64,000 bases of DNA from VBCG01 sp044226535 (GCA_044226535.1 JBGAGT010000009.1:124001-188000); one strand, 5' to 3'; positions 35,314 to 45,479 are shown, numbered from the stretch's first letter. Notes: generated by a model not told the origin, from the letters alone. Numbers and translations: made by a program.

Positions 35314-37827
35314 TCAGCCGTGCTTGAGCCAGGTCTGGAAATGCAGCCAGCTCATCGCGCCCGCGTCTCCGAGGAGCCGCGTCTTGCGTTCGGCAGCAAG
35401 CGTCGAGGGGTCGCCCTCGAGCGCATCGCGCGCGAGGCCCGCGCGCGCATCGCGGACCTGCTGCGGGAATCGCCGGCGGTCGAGCGCGACCGCGCAGGCG
35501 AGCGCGTTGACCACCGGGTCGACGATGGCCGTGGCGAAGGTCGGCGCGGGCGGCGTGTCGGCGAGGTGCGCGTTCATCGCGCGGATCTCGCGGGGGACGC
35601 TCACTTCCTCGGGGATGAGGAAGAGGCCGGCAGCGCGCGAGCGCCGGCCGAGCGAGGTGTAGCTCGTGTACACCGACAGCGGGATCGACACGATCAGCGC
35701 GCCGGCGACCGGCAGCAGCCACCACAGGAACGAGGGGTTGAGCCAGCCGACGAAACCCGCCCAGGCGAGCCCGAACAGCGTCTGCGCGCCGTGCTGCCGC
35801 AGCGCATAGGCCCAGGTCGTCGCCGAGTCGTCGCGCGCGGGGCTTTTCCACGACAGCGTGATGCCCGCGAGTGCGGACACCACGAAGCGCGTATGGAACA
35901 GCATGCGGATCGGCGCCAGGAGCATCGACAGCAGGATCTCGCCCAGCGTGGAGAGCACGATCCTGGAGCGCCCGCCGAACTCGCCCGCGCGCCTGCCCAT
36001 GATCAGCAGCACGGCCAGCACCTTGGGCAGGAACAGGATGGTGCCCGTTGCGACCACCAGCCGCAGCGCCCACTCGGGCCGCCACTCGGGCCACACCGGG
36101 AACATCTGGTAAGGCTGGGTGAAATACTCGGGCGGCATCAGCGTGTGCTGCGCGAGAAGCGCCGTGGACAGCAGCAGGAAGGCGAACCACAGCGGCGCCG
36201 AGAAGTAGGCCATCACGCCGGTCATGAACACCACGCGGTGCGCGGGGTGCAGGCCCTTCATCAGCGCCAGGCGGAAATTCATCAGGTTTCCCTGGCACCA
36301 GCGGCGGTCGCGCTTCAGCTCGTCGAGGAGGTTGGGCGGCATCTCCTCGTAGCTGCCGGGCAGGTCGTAGACGATCCACACGCCCCAGCCCGCGCGGCGC
36401 ATCAGCGCGGCCTCGACGAAGTCGTGCGACAGGATCTCCCCCGACAGCGCGCCGCCGCCGGGCAGGCGCCCCAGCGCGCAGAACTCGATGAAGGGCGCGA
36501 CGCGGATGATCGCGTTGTGGCCCCAGTAGTGCGACTCGCGCAGCTGCCAGTAGTGCAGCCCCGCGGTGAACACGGGCCCGTACACGCCGGTGGCGAACTG
36601 CTGCACGCGCGCGTAGAGCGTCTCGCGGCCGGTGGCCTTGGGGGCGGTCTGCAGGATGCCGGCGTCGGGATTGGCCTCGGCGATGCGCACCAGCGTGGTG
36701 ATGCAGTCGCCGGTCATCACGCTGTCGGCATCGAGCACCACCATGTAGCGGTAGTCCTTGCCCCAGCGGCGGCAGAAGTCGGCGACGTTGCCGCTCTTGC
36801 GCTTGATGCGGTGCGGGCGCCAGCGGTAGTAGATGTGGCGGAAGCCGTCGACCGAGCGGCAGAGGTCGAACCAGGCGGCGAGCTCGGCGACGCGCACGTC
36901 GGGGTTCGCGCTGTCCGAGAGCACGAAGAAGTCGAAGCGCGACAGGAGGCCCGTGCGCGCGACCGACTCGTAGGTGGCGCGCAGGCCCGCGAAGACGCGC
37001 GCCACGTCCTCGTTGGCGATGGGCATGATGATCGCCGTCCGCACCTCGTCGCCGATGGGCGCGTCGGGCGCGGCGGTGCGCGAGATGGCGAAGCGGTCGG
37101 TGCCGCGCGCGAGCACCAGGTAACCGGCGATGGCTGTCCAGAAGCCCGCCGACACCCAGCCGAACAGGACGGCGAACAGCACCAGGATGGGAATCTCGAG
37201 CAGCGCCTGGCCGTGGTAGGGCAGCACCGACTTCATCAGCATCGTGGCGATCCACGTCTGGCCGATGATCAGCGTGAGCAGCACGATGCGCCGGTGCCAG
37301 CTCACGGGGAGCGGCACGCGGGCCGGCTCGGCGGCCGAAGCCGCGGTCACCGCCTCGCTCGTGCCGGCCCTCGCGCCGGGCGCCGCGGCGGGCGGCATGG
37401 CGGCCCGGCCCCGGCGCGGGCGCTCACGCCAGCGCGGGAAGGCGTTGCCCAGCCAGTCGGCAGGCGCCATCGGCGTTCGCGCCAGCGGCGGCGAGGTGGC
37501 GAGCCCCGAGTCGCGCCGGGCGAGCGGCAGCGCGCCCAGCGTGCGTTCCGCCAGCGCGCGGGCAAGGCGCGCGCGCACCGAGATGCGCGCGGGGTCGGCG
37601 GGGTTCTGCCCGGCGGGCGGGCCGTGCGCGTCGTGTAGCGCCGCGCCCGCGCCCGCGCCGGCCTCGGCGAGCTCGGCGTGCATCGCCGCGAAGGCGGCGG
37701 CCAGGCCGGCGCGCGCGTCGCCACGCGCGGCGATGCGCGCCTCGATGGCGCTGCGCGCCGCGGGCGCGAGGTCGAGCGCGTCGAGGTAGCGGCCGACCGG
37801 GTCGGGGTTGCCGCGCGGTGCGTTCAC
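35314..37827 (-). CDS. opgH: Glucans biosynthesis glucosyltransferase H
   Basis: Polymerises the beta-1,2-glucose backbone of osmoregulated periplasmic glucans from UDP-glucose. 837 residues from a GTG at 37827, 5 bases after the opgG stop; an upstream GTG at 37860 would overlap opgG. Family 2 glycosyltransferase core: VVLDADSVMTGD (DxD), SHDFVEAALMRRAGW and RRWCQGNLMN (QxxRW-type). About eight transmembrane helices surround it, and a long Ala/Arg-rich cytoplasmic start (1-160) contains the usual WLGNAFPRWRERP part. Gene order opgG-opgH is standard. Confidence 0.95.
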   Translation of the reverse strand: MNAPRGNPDPVGRYLDALDLAPAARSAIEARIAARGDARAGLAAAFAAMHAELAEAGAGAGAALHDAHGPPAGQNPADPARISVRARLARALAERTLGALPLARRDSGLATSPPLARTPMAPADWLGNAFPRWRERPRRGRAAMPPAAAPGARAGTSEAVTAASAAEPARVPLPVSWHRRIVLLTLIIGQTWIATMLMKSVLPYHGQALLEIPILVLFAVLFGWVSAGFWTAIAGYLVLARGTDRFAISRTAAPDAPIGDEVRTAIIMPIANEDVARVFAGLRATYESVARTGLLSRFDFFVLSDSANPDVRVAELAAWFDLCRSVDGFRHIYYRWRPHRIKRKSGNVADFCRRWGKDYRYMVVLDADSVMTGDCITTLVRIAEANPDAGILQTAPKATGRETLYARVQQFATGVYGPVFTAGLHYWQLRESHYWGHNAIIRVAPFIEFCALGRLPGGGALSGEILSHDFVEAALMRRAGWGVWIVYDLPGSYEEMPPNLLDELKRDRRWCQGNLMNFRLALMKGLHPAHRVVFMTGVMAYFSAPLWFAFLLLSTALLAQHTLMPPEYFTQPYQMFPVWPEWRPEWALRLVVATGTILFLPKVLAVLLIMGRRAGEFGGRSRIVLSTLGEILLSMLLAPIRMLFHTRFVVSALAGITLSWKSPARDDSATTWAYALRQHGAQTLFGLAWAGFVGWLNPSFLWWLLPVAGALIVSIPLSVYTSYTSLGRRSRAAGLFLIPEEVSVPREIRAMNAHLADTPPAPTFATAIVDPVVNALACAVALDRRRFPQQVRDARAGLARDALEGDPSTLAAERKTRLLGDAGAMSWLHFQTWLKHG

Positions 37828-37832
37828 GCGCG

Positions 37833-39386
37833 CTAGGGAGGCGGCAGCAGGTAGCTCCACGTCTCGGAGAGCGTGGTGCCCTTGCTGCGCAGGAAGGCCC
37901 GCAGCTCGACCGGCTTGGCGTCGTCGAGGCGGTTGAAGCGGAGGGTCATGCGCCAGCCGCCGGTGACGTCGTTGCGGTAGGCATTGGACTCGAGCATCTC
38001 GGCGTTGGCGACCGGCGTCACCACCGCCTCGACGGGCGCGTCAGCGGGCAGCTTGGCGAGCGCGGGACCCTCGAAGTCGACGACGAAGTCGAGGCTCTTG
38101 TCCTGCACCTTGCGGTAGCCGTGGCCGCGCCGCGTCTGCGTCACCCAGGCCTGCGGCGGGCGCGTCTCGTTCTCGTACTGCCACAGCAACCGGTACTCGA
38201 AGTCGATGGGCTCCTTCGGCGCCGGCGGGTTGTCCGGCACCCAGAACGCGACGATGTTGTCGTTGGTCTCGTCCGGCGTGGGGATCTGCACGAGCTCGAT
38301 GCGCCCCGCCTCGAACTTCGAGCGCGGCTGCACCCACACGCTCGGTCGCTTCTCGTAATGCGCCTCGAGGTCCTCGTAGCTCGGGAACGCGCGGTCGCGC
38401 TGCATCAGGCCGAAGCCCGCGGGATTGGTCAGCGCGAACGAGCTCACCAGGAGGCGCTTGGGGTTCGACAGCGGCCGCGCGATCCACTCGCCGGTGCCCG
38501 ACTGGATCGACAGCACGTCGGAATCGTGCACCTCGGGGCGGAAGTCCGGGATCGAGGGCGGCTGGTTCTCGCCCGAGAAGAACATGCTGGTCAGGGGCGC
38601 GATGCCGAGCTTGGCGACGCGCTCGCGCAGGAACAGCCGCTGGCGCACGTCGACGGCGGTGTCGCTGCCGGGCTTGAGGATGAAGCGGTAGGCGCCGGTG
38701 ACGCGCCGCGAGTCGAGCAGCGCGTAGATGGTGAGCTCGCTGGCGTTGGGCGCGGGCCGCACCAGCCAGAACTCGGTGAAGCTCGGGAACTCCTCGCCGG
38801 AGGCGAGCGCCGTGTCGATCGCGAGCCCGCGCGCCGAGAGCCCGTACACCTGGCCCTTGCCCAGCGCACGGAAGTACGAGGCGCCGAGGAACACCAGCAC
38901 CTCGTCCTTGTACCTGGGCGTGTTGAGCGCGTAGTGCACGCGGAAGCCCGCGAAGCCCGGGAAGCGCGTGCTGGTCGGCGCGAGCTTGTTCTTGCCGTAG
39001 TCGAACTGGTCCGCCGAGTAGGGAACCTCTTTCACCTCGTTGCCGACGACCTCGTTCACGTGCACGGGCCGCACGTAGTGGAAGCCGGGGTGGAAGAACA
39101 TCACCTCGAAGGGCAGCTTCTGCGAGTGCCACAGCGCATGGTCGGCGCGGAAGCGGATGTCGCGGTACTGGTCGTAGTCGAGGTCGAGCCACTGCTTGGG
39201 CAGTTGCGACGCCGGCTGCTTGTAGGGCTGCGAGGCGAGCGATCGTGCGCGGCGCTCGACGTCGTCGAAGCCGAAGGCCTGCGACACCGAGGGCAGCGCG
39301 AGCAGGGCGAGCGAGGCGGAAAGCGCGAGCGACGCGAGTCGCTGGCGCCGGGACGGGAGGGGGAGGGGGGTCACGCGGGGTGACAT
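37833..39386 (-). CDS. opgG: Periplasmic glucan biosynthesis protein G
   Basis: 517 residues from the ATG at 39386 with a Sec signal peptide (RRQRLASLALSASLALLALPSVSQA). The mature start FGFDDVERRARSLASQPYKQP and GEEFPSFTEFWLVRP, YALLDSRRVTGAYRF and AFWVPDNPPAPKEPIDFEYRLLW are conserved OpgG/MdoG segments. The beta-sandwich protein shapes and branches periplasmic glucans. No clear ribosome site precedes the ATG. It is transcribed with opgH and divergent from the HExxH protein gene, with a palindromic repeat in between. Confidence 0.95.
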   Translation of the reverse strand: MSPRVTPLPLPSRRQRLASLALSASLALLALPSVSQAFGFDDVERRARSLASQPYKQPASQLPKQWLDLDYDQYRDIRFRADHALWHSQKLPFEVMFFHPGFHYVRPVHVNEVVGNEVKEVPYSADQFDYGKNKLAPTSTRFPGFAGFRVHYALNTPRYKDEVLVFLGASYFRALGKGQVYGLSARGLAIDTALASGEEFPSFTEFWLVRPAPNASELTIYALLDSRRVTGAYRFILKPGSDTAVDVRQRLFLRERVAKLGIAPLTSMFFSGENQPPSIPDFRPEVHDSDVLSIQSGTGEWIARPLSNPKRLLVSSFALTNPAGFGLMQRDRAFPSYEDLEAHYEKRPSVWVQPRSKFEAGRIELVQIPTPDETNDNIVAFWVPDNPPAPKEPIDFEYRLLWQYENETRPPQAWVTQTRRGHGYRKVQDKSLDFVVDFEGPALAKLPADAPVEAVVTPVANAEMLESNAYRNDVTGGWRMTLRFNRLDDAKPVELRAFLRSKGTTLSETWSYLLPPP

Positions 39387-39480
39387 GGGGTCGGGGGGCA
39401 AGCGCGCAAGTTTAACGCGCACGCCGGCGCCGGCAACGGCGCGCGCAGCATTGTCGTTCCCGCGCGATCGCCCCCGCGCC

Positions 39481-39532
39481 GTCATCGCCGCGAAAGCGGG
39501 GACCCACGGATTCCCGCCTGCGCGGGAATGAC
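39481..39532. repeat. Two dispersed palindromes in the opgG-upstream gap
   Basis: Two hairpin copies back to back: CGCCGCGAAAGCGGGG-like at 39481-39501 and ATTCCCGCCTGCGCGGGAAT at 39510-39529. They occupy most of the 152-base divergent gap between opgG and the HExxH gene and stop 6 bases before the latter's ATG, so its ribosome site would be inside the repeat. Confidence 0.8.
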
Positions 39533-39538
39533 GAATCC

Positions 39539-40102
39539 ATGCCCTTCGCCTACTACGCGCGCTTGACCCGCAGCCAGCAAGCCGTCTACCGCAGGAGCGA
39601 CGCCATCGTCACCCTGGCGCTGCCCGCGGGCATCGTCCCCGGCGACGCGGTGCGGGGCATCGAGGAGGCGCTGGCCGACGAACGTCGCACGGACGTTCAA
39701 CGCCACTGCCAGGCGCTCGCCACGATGCTCGCGCAGGGCTACGGCGTCCCGCCGCTCGCCATCCGCGTGCTCGCCGAACGGCCCTCGGACGACTACGGCG
39801 AGCTGCACGGCCTTTACGACCCCAGCGAGGACCGCCCGCCCGCGACCATCACGCTGTGGATGCGCACGGCGGCAAAGCGCCGCGTGGTGGCCTTCCGCAG
39901 CTTCCTGCGCACGCTGGCGCACGAATTCAACCATCACCTCGACTACGAGCTCTGGGAGCTCCCCGAGACCTTCCACACCGAGGGCTTCTACAAGCGCGAG
40001 TCGGCGCTCGCCAACGCGCTGTTCGCGGCGGCCGGGATCGAGCCCGTGCAACGGCCGGCGCCCCGTCGCACGGGGCCGAAGGCGGCCGGAACGGGCGAAT
40101 AG
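39539..40102 (+). CDS. HExxH-motif protein, putative zinc metalloprotease-like, unknown function
   Basis: 187 residues. LAHEFNHHLDYELW gives H128-E129-x-x-H132, followed by FHTEGFYKRESALAN; H146, E148 or E154 could be the third metal ligand. The first 60 residues are an Ala/Arg-rich domain starting PFAYYARLTRSQQAVYRRSD. No signal peptide. The compact HExxH with close downstream acidic residues resembles small SprT/minigluzincin-like proteins, but the match is weak. It lies between opgG and the SAH riboswitch and shares no clear pathway with either. Its start lies right after a repeat with no separate Shine-Dalgarno. Confidence 0.65.
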   Translation: MPFAYYARLTRSQQAVYRRSDAIVTLALPAGIVPGDAVRGIEEALADERRTDVQRHCQALATMLAQGYGVPPLAIRVLAERPSDDYGELHGLYDPSEDRPPATITLWMRTAAKRRVVAFRSFLRTLAHEFNHHLDYELWELPETFHTEGFYKRESALANALFAAAGIEPVQRPAPRRTGPKAAGTGE

Positions 40103-40126
40103 CCGGGCCGCGCGCCTCGCGTTGGC

Positions 40127-40132
40127 TATAAT
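40127..40132 (+). promoter_or_regulatory. -10 element of the riboswitch-ahcY transcript
   Basis: A perfect TATAAT, rare in this GC-rich sequence, ends 8-9 bases before the first base of the riboswitch aptamer, exactly where a start site would place the aptamer at the RNA 5' end. The -35 region is weak. Confidence 0.7.
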
Positions 40133-40140
40133 GGCGGGGC

Positions 40141-40231
40141 TCTTCGAGGAGCGCTGCAATCCGCCAACGGCGCCGTCCGCGCGCCTTTCGCGGCCCAGGC
40201 TCGAAGACGCTTCCTTTGGCAACGGCGCTCG
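40141..40231 (+). promoter_or_regulatory. S-adenosylhomocysteine (SAH) riboswitch aptamer upstream of ahcY
   Basis: The known SAH aptamer core is present: CTTCGAG (40142-40148) pairs perfectly with CTCGAAG (40200-40206) as P1; GAGCGC (40149-40154) pairs with GCGCTC (40225-40230); CGAGGAGCGCTGCAA, CCCAGGCTCG and GGCAACGGCGCTC are the conserved segments of the betaproteobacterial class. The P2 arm between them is lengthened and GC-rich. SAH binding turns on expression of the SAH-removing enzyme. The roughly 95-base expression platform before the ahcY start was not resolved by eye. Confidence 0.9.
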
Positions 40232-40328
40232 TCGAACCGCGGTGGAACCTTCCGGCCCGCGGCACGACGGGCCTCCCGCCCCTCGCCGCCGCTTCCCGTT
40301 CCACCGCAACGATGATGAGGAGCGTTGC

Positions 40329-41774
<1,446 letters not shown>

Positions 41775-41789
41775 GCCAAGGAGCCCCCG

Positions 41790-42134
41790 ATGCGCTTCAT
41801 CCTCGCCTGGATCATCAATGCCATCGCGCTGTTCGTGCTGCCCTACGTGTTCCCCTGGGTCACGGTCAAGGACGGCACGACGGCGATCATCGCCGCGCTG
41901 GTGCTCGGCCTCATCAACACCCTGATCCGGCCGATCCTGGTGCTGCTGACGCTGCCGGTGACGCTGATCACGCTGGGCCTCTTCATCTTCATCGTCAACG
42001 GCTTCCTGTTCTGGGCGGTGGCCCACTGGGTCGACGGCTTCCAGGTGACGGGCTTCTGGGCGGCGGTGTTCGGTGCGATCGTCTACAGCATCATCTCGTG
42101 GGCGCTGTCGTCGATCCTGCTGAAGCGCGTGTGA
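41790..42134 (+). CDS. Small four-helix membrane protein (phage holin IV/YvlD family)
   Basis: 114 residues with four tightly packed hydrophobic helices, including LILVLLTLPVTLITLGLFIFIVNGFLFWAV-type segments, and AALVLGLINTLIRPILVLL, the family core. The position between ahcY and metF is conserved in many betaproteobacteria. It starts 15 bases after ahcY and its TGA overlaps the metF GTG. Not a phage lysis gene in this setting; function of the family is unclear. Confidence 0.9.
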   Translation: MRFILAWIINAIALFVLPYVFPWVTVKDGTTAIIAALVLGLINTLIRPILVLLTLPVTLITLGLFIFIVNGFLFWAVAHWVDGFQVTGFWAAVFGAIVYSIISWALSSILLKRV

Positions 42135-43024
42135 CCGGAGCGCGCGACGCGCAGGCGCCGTCGTCTCCGCGCCGGCGGGGATCCACGGGTGCGGGCCTGT
42201 CCCTCGAGTTCTTCCCGCCGCGCACGCCCGAGGGCGTCGCCAAGCTCGCCGCCGCGCGACACGAGCTCCGCGTCGTGGCGCCCGAGTTCTGCTCGGTGAC
42301 CTTCGGCGCGGGGGGATCGACGCGCCAAGGCACGCTCGAGACGGTGCTGGCGTTCCGTGCCGACGGCTATGCCGTTGCGCCGCACATCTCCTGCATCGGC
42401 GCGACGCGCGAGGGCGTCGCGGCGGTGCTCGCGCAATACCGCGACCACGACATCCGGCACCTGGTCGCGCTGCGTGGCGACCTGCCCTCGGGCAGCGTCG
42501 ACGCCGGAGCCTTCCGGTACGCCAACGAGCTGGTGGCCTTCATCCGCGCCGAGACCGGCGCACACTTCCACATCGACGTCGCCGCCTATCCCGAGGTGCA
42601 CCCCCAGGCGCGCAACCCGCGTGAGGACCTCGCCAATTTCAAGCGCAAGGTCGACGCCGGCGCGAACTCGGCGATCACCCAGTATTTCTTCAACGACGAG
42701 GCGTACTGGCGCTTCGTCGACGACGCGCGCGCCATCGGCGTCGAGGTGCCGATCGTGCCGGGGATCATGCCCATCGCCACCGCGTCGGGGCTGGCGCGCT
42801 TTTCCGACAACTGCGGCGCCGAGATCCCTCGCTGGATCCGCAGGCGCCTCGAGGGCTACGGCGACGACGCGGAGTCGATCCGTGCCTTCGGCCTCGACGT
42901 GGTCACGGCGCTGTGCGAGCGCCTGCTCGCGCGTGGCGCGCCCGGGCTGCACGTCTACACCCTCAACCACGCGGGGCTTACCTTGGAGGTCGCCCGGCGC
43001 CTCGGGCTCGCGGCGCCGGGCTGA
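42131..43024 (+). CDS. metF: 5,10-methylenetetrahydrofolate reductase
   Basis: Reduces methylene-THF to methyl-THF for methionine regeneration; it closes the loop with AhcY. 297 residues from a GTG overlapping the previous stop. The catalytic core starts LSLEFFPPRTPEGVAKLAAA near 23, with FCSVTFGAGGSTRQGTLETV, HLVALRGDLPSG, FKRKVDAGANSAITQYFFND and a terminal LYTLNHAG-like LHVYTLNHAGLTLEVARRLG. The first 22 residues (TGARDAQAPSSPRRRGSTGAG) are unlike the family and are encoded by a copy of the dispersed palindrome, so the true start may be later or the repeat has been taken into the gene. Confidence 0.95.
   Translation: MTGARDAQAPSSPRRRGSTGAGLSLEFFPPRTPEGVAKLAAARHELRVVAPEFCSVTFGAGGSTRQGTLETVLAFRADGYAVAPHISCIGATREGVAAVLAQYRDHDIRHLVALRGDLPSGSVDAGAFRYANELVAFIRAETGAHFHIDVAAYPEVHPQARNPREDLANFKRKVDAGANSAITQYFFNDEAYWRFVDDARAIGVEVPIVPGIMPIATASGLARFSDNCGAEIPRWIRRRLEGYGDDAESIRAFGLDVVTALCERLLARGAPGLHVYTLNHAGLTLEVARRLGLAAPG
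42159..42188. repeat. Degenerate palindromic repeat inside the metF start
   Basis: The stretch CTCCGCGCCGGCGGGG followed by ATCCACGG is a decayed copy of the window's palindrome family. It translates as SSPRRRGSTG, the usual footprint of this repeat when it lies in an open frame. It covers codons 10-19 of metF. Confidence 0.65.
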
Positions 43025-43209
43025 CCGCCGCGGCGCAACAGGGATGCGCGCGGCCGGGTGATGCGGCGGCGCAACACCGTCCCCGGCGTAACGCGGCCCG
43101 GGCGGCGCGGATGCCGCCGGATCGGTGCGAGGAGACTAGACTGGCCAGGTGCGGGCGTCCACCTGGCATCGACGCCGCGGTGGCGCGGATCCGCGCAAAG
43201 GGAGAAACC

Positions 43210-43761
43210 ATGCTTCGTGTCCATGCCTGGCTGACGTGCGTGCTGGCGGCCTTCGCGCTCGCCGCCCCCGCCTCCGCCCAGTACTTCGTCCGTTACGACA
43301 TCGTCCTCGATTCCACGCCCACCTGCGACGCCAATGGCGTCTACGCGACCGCGACGGGGACCTACTCGGCGAACCTGCCGCTGTCGGGTGGCAACCAGTA
43401 CGTCTCGTACTCCGTGAACGGCGCGGCGCCGTTGGTGCAGATCCAGAACGGACCCGGCGGCGCGACCAGCTTTCCGCTGGCCGCCAGCACCATCACCGTC
43501 CTGCTGCCGGTGCCCGCGACGCCGCCCTACACGCTGACGGCCTTCGCGTTCCCCGCGATCAACGGGCAGCCGACAGGCCTCGGCACGCAGGTCTCGGCCG
43601 TGTGCAACGGCGACGGGTCGGCGACGCTGGTGTTCGCCAACGACATTCCGGCGCCGTCGTTCGCCGTCCCGGCGCTGCAGCCGGCGATGCTCGCTGCGAT
43701 GGCGGCGCTGCTCGCGCTGATGGCGGCCCTCGGGATGCGGCGCAGCCGAAGACGCCGGTAG
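43210..43761 (+). CDS. Secreted protein with IPTL-CTERM-like sorting signal
   Basis: 183 residues from an ATG with GGGAG upstream. Signal peptide: MLRVHAWLTCVLAAFALAAPASA. The mature body is Ser/Thr/Gly/Tyr-rich beta sequence with two Cys (TCDANG and VCNGDG). The C-terminus is a sorting tripartite tail: VPALQPAMLAAMAALLALMAALGMRRSRRRR, i.e. short motif, one helix and an Arg cluster, as in IPTL-CTERM proteins handled by exosortase-like systems. The motif is VPAL where IPTL is usual. No exosortase gene is nearby. Likely surface or secreted matrix protein. Confidence 0.78.
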   Translation: MLRVHAWLTCVLAAFALAAPASAQYFVRYDIVLDSTPTCDANGVYATATGTYSANLPLSGGNQYVSYSVNGAAPLVQIQNGPGGATSFPLAASTITVLLPVPATPPYTLTAFAFPAINGQPTGLGTQVSAVCNGDGSATLVFANDIPAPSFAVPALQPAMLAAMAALLALMAALGMRRSRRRR

Positions 43762-43852
43762 TGGGCCGCGGGTAGTCGGGCCCGGTGGTCGGGCGCCGCC
43801 GGTGTGGCGCCGTCGCGCCGCCCCACCGGGCGCGAGGGACGGTGCCCGTCGT

Positions 43853-44596
43853 TCAGCGCGGGCGCGAGAACGACACGAGCTCGATGCGCGTGCTCTGCGC
43901 GCGCACGCTGATGGCGTCGATGCCGCCCTTCTCGCGGTACTCGGCCTGGCGGTCCTCGAGGATCGACGCGCCCACGGCCGGTGCCCACCAGATGCCGTAG
44001 TTGCACATCGTCGGCCAGCGCCAGAAGGTCTCGTCGTCCATGGTCATCAGGATGTTGACGAAGATGGCGTCGAAGCTTCCCGCCGGCACCGTGACCTTGC
44101 GCCAGCCGCCGACGCGCCCGAAGCGGTTGAAGCGGCCGGTCTGGCGCGTCATCTCGTTGTCGTTGTCGATCCACTGGTTCCAGGTCGCGCCGCGCGTCAG
44201 CGGGAACTGGAAGCGGATCATTGGCGGCCGCATGTGCCGCACCTCGAAGTCCATGGCCGCACCCACGCGCACCACGCCCGGCGACTCGAGGTCCTCGACG
44301 CGCGTGAAGTCGATGGTCGGCCCCTTGGCGACCACGCGCAGCTTGTAGCCGCCGGGTCCCGCAGCGATGATCTCGTGGGTCTCGTCCCAGACGACCGGCG
44401 AGCGGAAGCCGTCGCTGCAGTGGTAGACCCAGCGGTCACCCACCCGAAGGTCGGGGGCGGGCGCGGGGGGGCCGTCCTCGCCGACGGTGTTGAACGGCCC
44501 GCCGGCACAGCCCGCGAGCAGGGCGGGACCGGCACCGCAGGCGCCGAGCGCGGCGGCTATCGCGAACCGACGGCGGCCGGGGTCGAAGCTGTCCAT
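43853..44596 (-). CDS. Exported lipoprotein or Tat-exported protein, unknown function
   Basis: 247 residues. The start MDSFDPGRRRFAIAAALGACGAGPALLAGC has a Tat-like RRRFA, a hydrophobic stretch and a lipobox LLAGC (Cys30). The body is beta-rich with conserved-looking DLRVGDRWVYHCSDGF, GGWRKVTVPAGSFDAIFVNI and AEYREKGGIDAISVRAQSTRIELVSF. I recognise no family with certainty. It is convergent with the IPTL-CTERM gene and lies 24 bases upstream of a dispersed palindrome, separating it from the polyol transport genes. Confidence 0.7.
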   Translation of the reverse strand: MDSFDPGRRRFAIAAALGACGAGPALLAGCAGGPFNTVGEDGPPAPAPDLRVGDRWVYHCSDGFRSPVVWDETHEIIAAGPGGYKLRVVAKGPTIDFTRVEDLESPGVVRVGAAMDFEVRHMRPPMIRFQFPLTRGATWNQWIDNDNEMTRQTGRFNRFGRVGGWRKVTVPAGSFDAIFVNILMTMDDETFWRWPTMCNYGIWWAPAVGASILEDRQAEYREKGGIDAISVRAQSTRIELVSFSRPR

Positions 44597-44620
44597 GGCG
44601 CTACTCTACGCCGCCCCGGC

Positions 44621-44643
44621 GTCCCCGCGAAAGCGGGGATGAC
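44621..44643. repeat. Dispersed palindromic repeat copy
   Basis: CCCCGCGAAAGCGGGG core followed by ATGAC, in the 56-base gap between the polyol permease end and the exported-protein start. It may act as a terminator for the leftward polyol operon. Confidence 0.8.
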
Positions 44644-44652
44644 GCGCTGGCG

Positions 44653-45477
44653 TTACTTCACGCCCGTCATGGTGATGCCGGCGATGAACTGGCGGCGTGC
44701 CAGCAGGAAGGCGATCACCAGCGGCGCGGTGAGGATCGTCGCCGCCGCGGTGAGCGCGCCGTAGTTCGAGCCCGTCTCGGCGTCGGCGAAGAACATCATC
44801 CCGAGCGGCGGCGGCGCTAGGTTGGCGTCGGAGATCACGATCAGCGGCCAGTACAGGTCGTTCCAGTGCGCGACGAAGGAAAACACCGCGAACGCGGCGA
44901 TCGCCGGCCAGGCGCTGGGCGCGACGATGCGCCAGACGATCTCGAGCTCGCTCATGCCGTCGAGGCGCGCTGCCTGGATGATGTCGTCGGGGAAACCCTT
45001 GAAGAACTGGCGCAGGAGGAAGATCGCGAACACCGACAGGAAGAAGGGCACCATCATCGACACGTAGGTGTTGAGGAGCCCGATCTTGGCGAGCGCGATG
45101 TACAGCGGCAGCGCGGGCACCTGCACGGGGATGGCCAGCGCCAGCAGCGTCAGCGTGAACAGCAGGTTGCGTCCGGGGAAGCGCAGCTTGGCGAGCGCAT
45201 ACGCGCAGGGGATCCCCACCAGCAGCTGCACGGTGAGGATGCCCGTGCAGACGATCAAGCCGTTGAGCGCGAAGCGCAGCAGCGGCGCGGTGGTGAGCGC
45301 GAGGCGGTAGTTCTCGGCCGCGGCGAAGCGGTGCGGCCAGAGCCGCAGCGTCGCGGTGAAGATCTCGTCGGGCGGCTTGATCGAGGTTACCAGCATCCAC
45401 ACGAAGGGCAGCAGCGTGAACGCCGCACCCGCGAGCAGGAAGGTGTGCACCAGCGTGAGCGAAAGGATCTTGCGCAT
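44653..45477 (-). CDS. Carbohydrate ABC transporter permease, MalG/UgpE-like
   Basis: 274 residues, six transmembrane helices, with the family EAA loop AARLDGMSELEIVWRIVAPSAWPAI and the start VHTFLLAGAAFTLLPFVWMLVTSIK. It begins two bases after the MalF-like stop. Together with the MalF-like protein it forms the membrane channel of a CUT1-type sugar or polyol importer. This is the last gene of the leftward unit. Confidence 0.94.
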   Translation of the reverse strand: MRKILSLTLVHTFLLAGAAFTLLPFVWMLVTSIKPPDEIFTATLRLWPHRFAAAENYRLALTTAPLLRFALNGLIVCTGILTVQLLVGIPCAYALAKLRFPGRNLLFTLTLLALAIPVQVPALPLYIALAKIGLLNTYVSMMVPFFLSVFAIFLLRQFFKGFPDDIIQAARLDGMSELEIVWRIVAPSAWPAIAAFAVFSFVAHWNDLYWPLIVISDANLAPPPLGMMFFADAETGSNYGALTAAATILTAPLVIAFLLARRQFIAGITMTGVK

Positions 45478-45479
45478 GG

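Noticed and set aside
41790..42134. Prophage remnant because of a holin-like protein
   Set aside because: The gene is part of the conserved ahcY-metF neighbourhood and no other phage gene is present.
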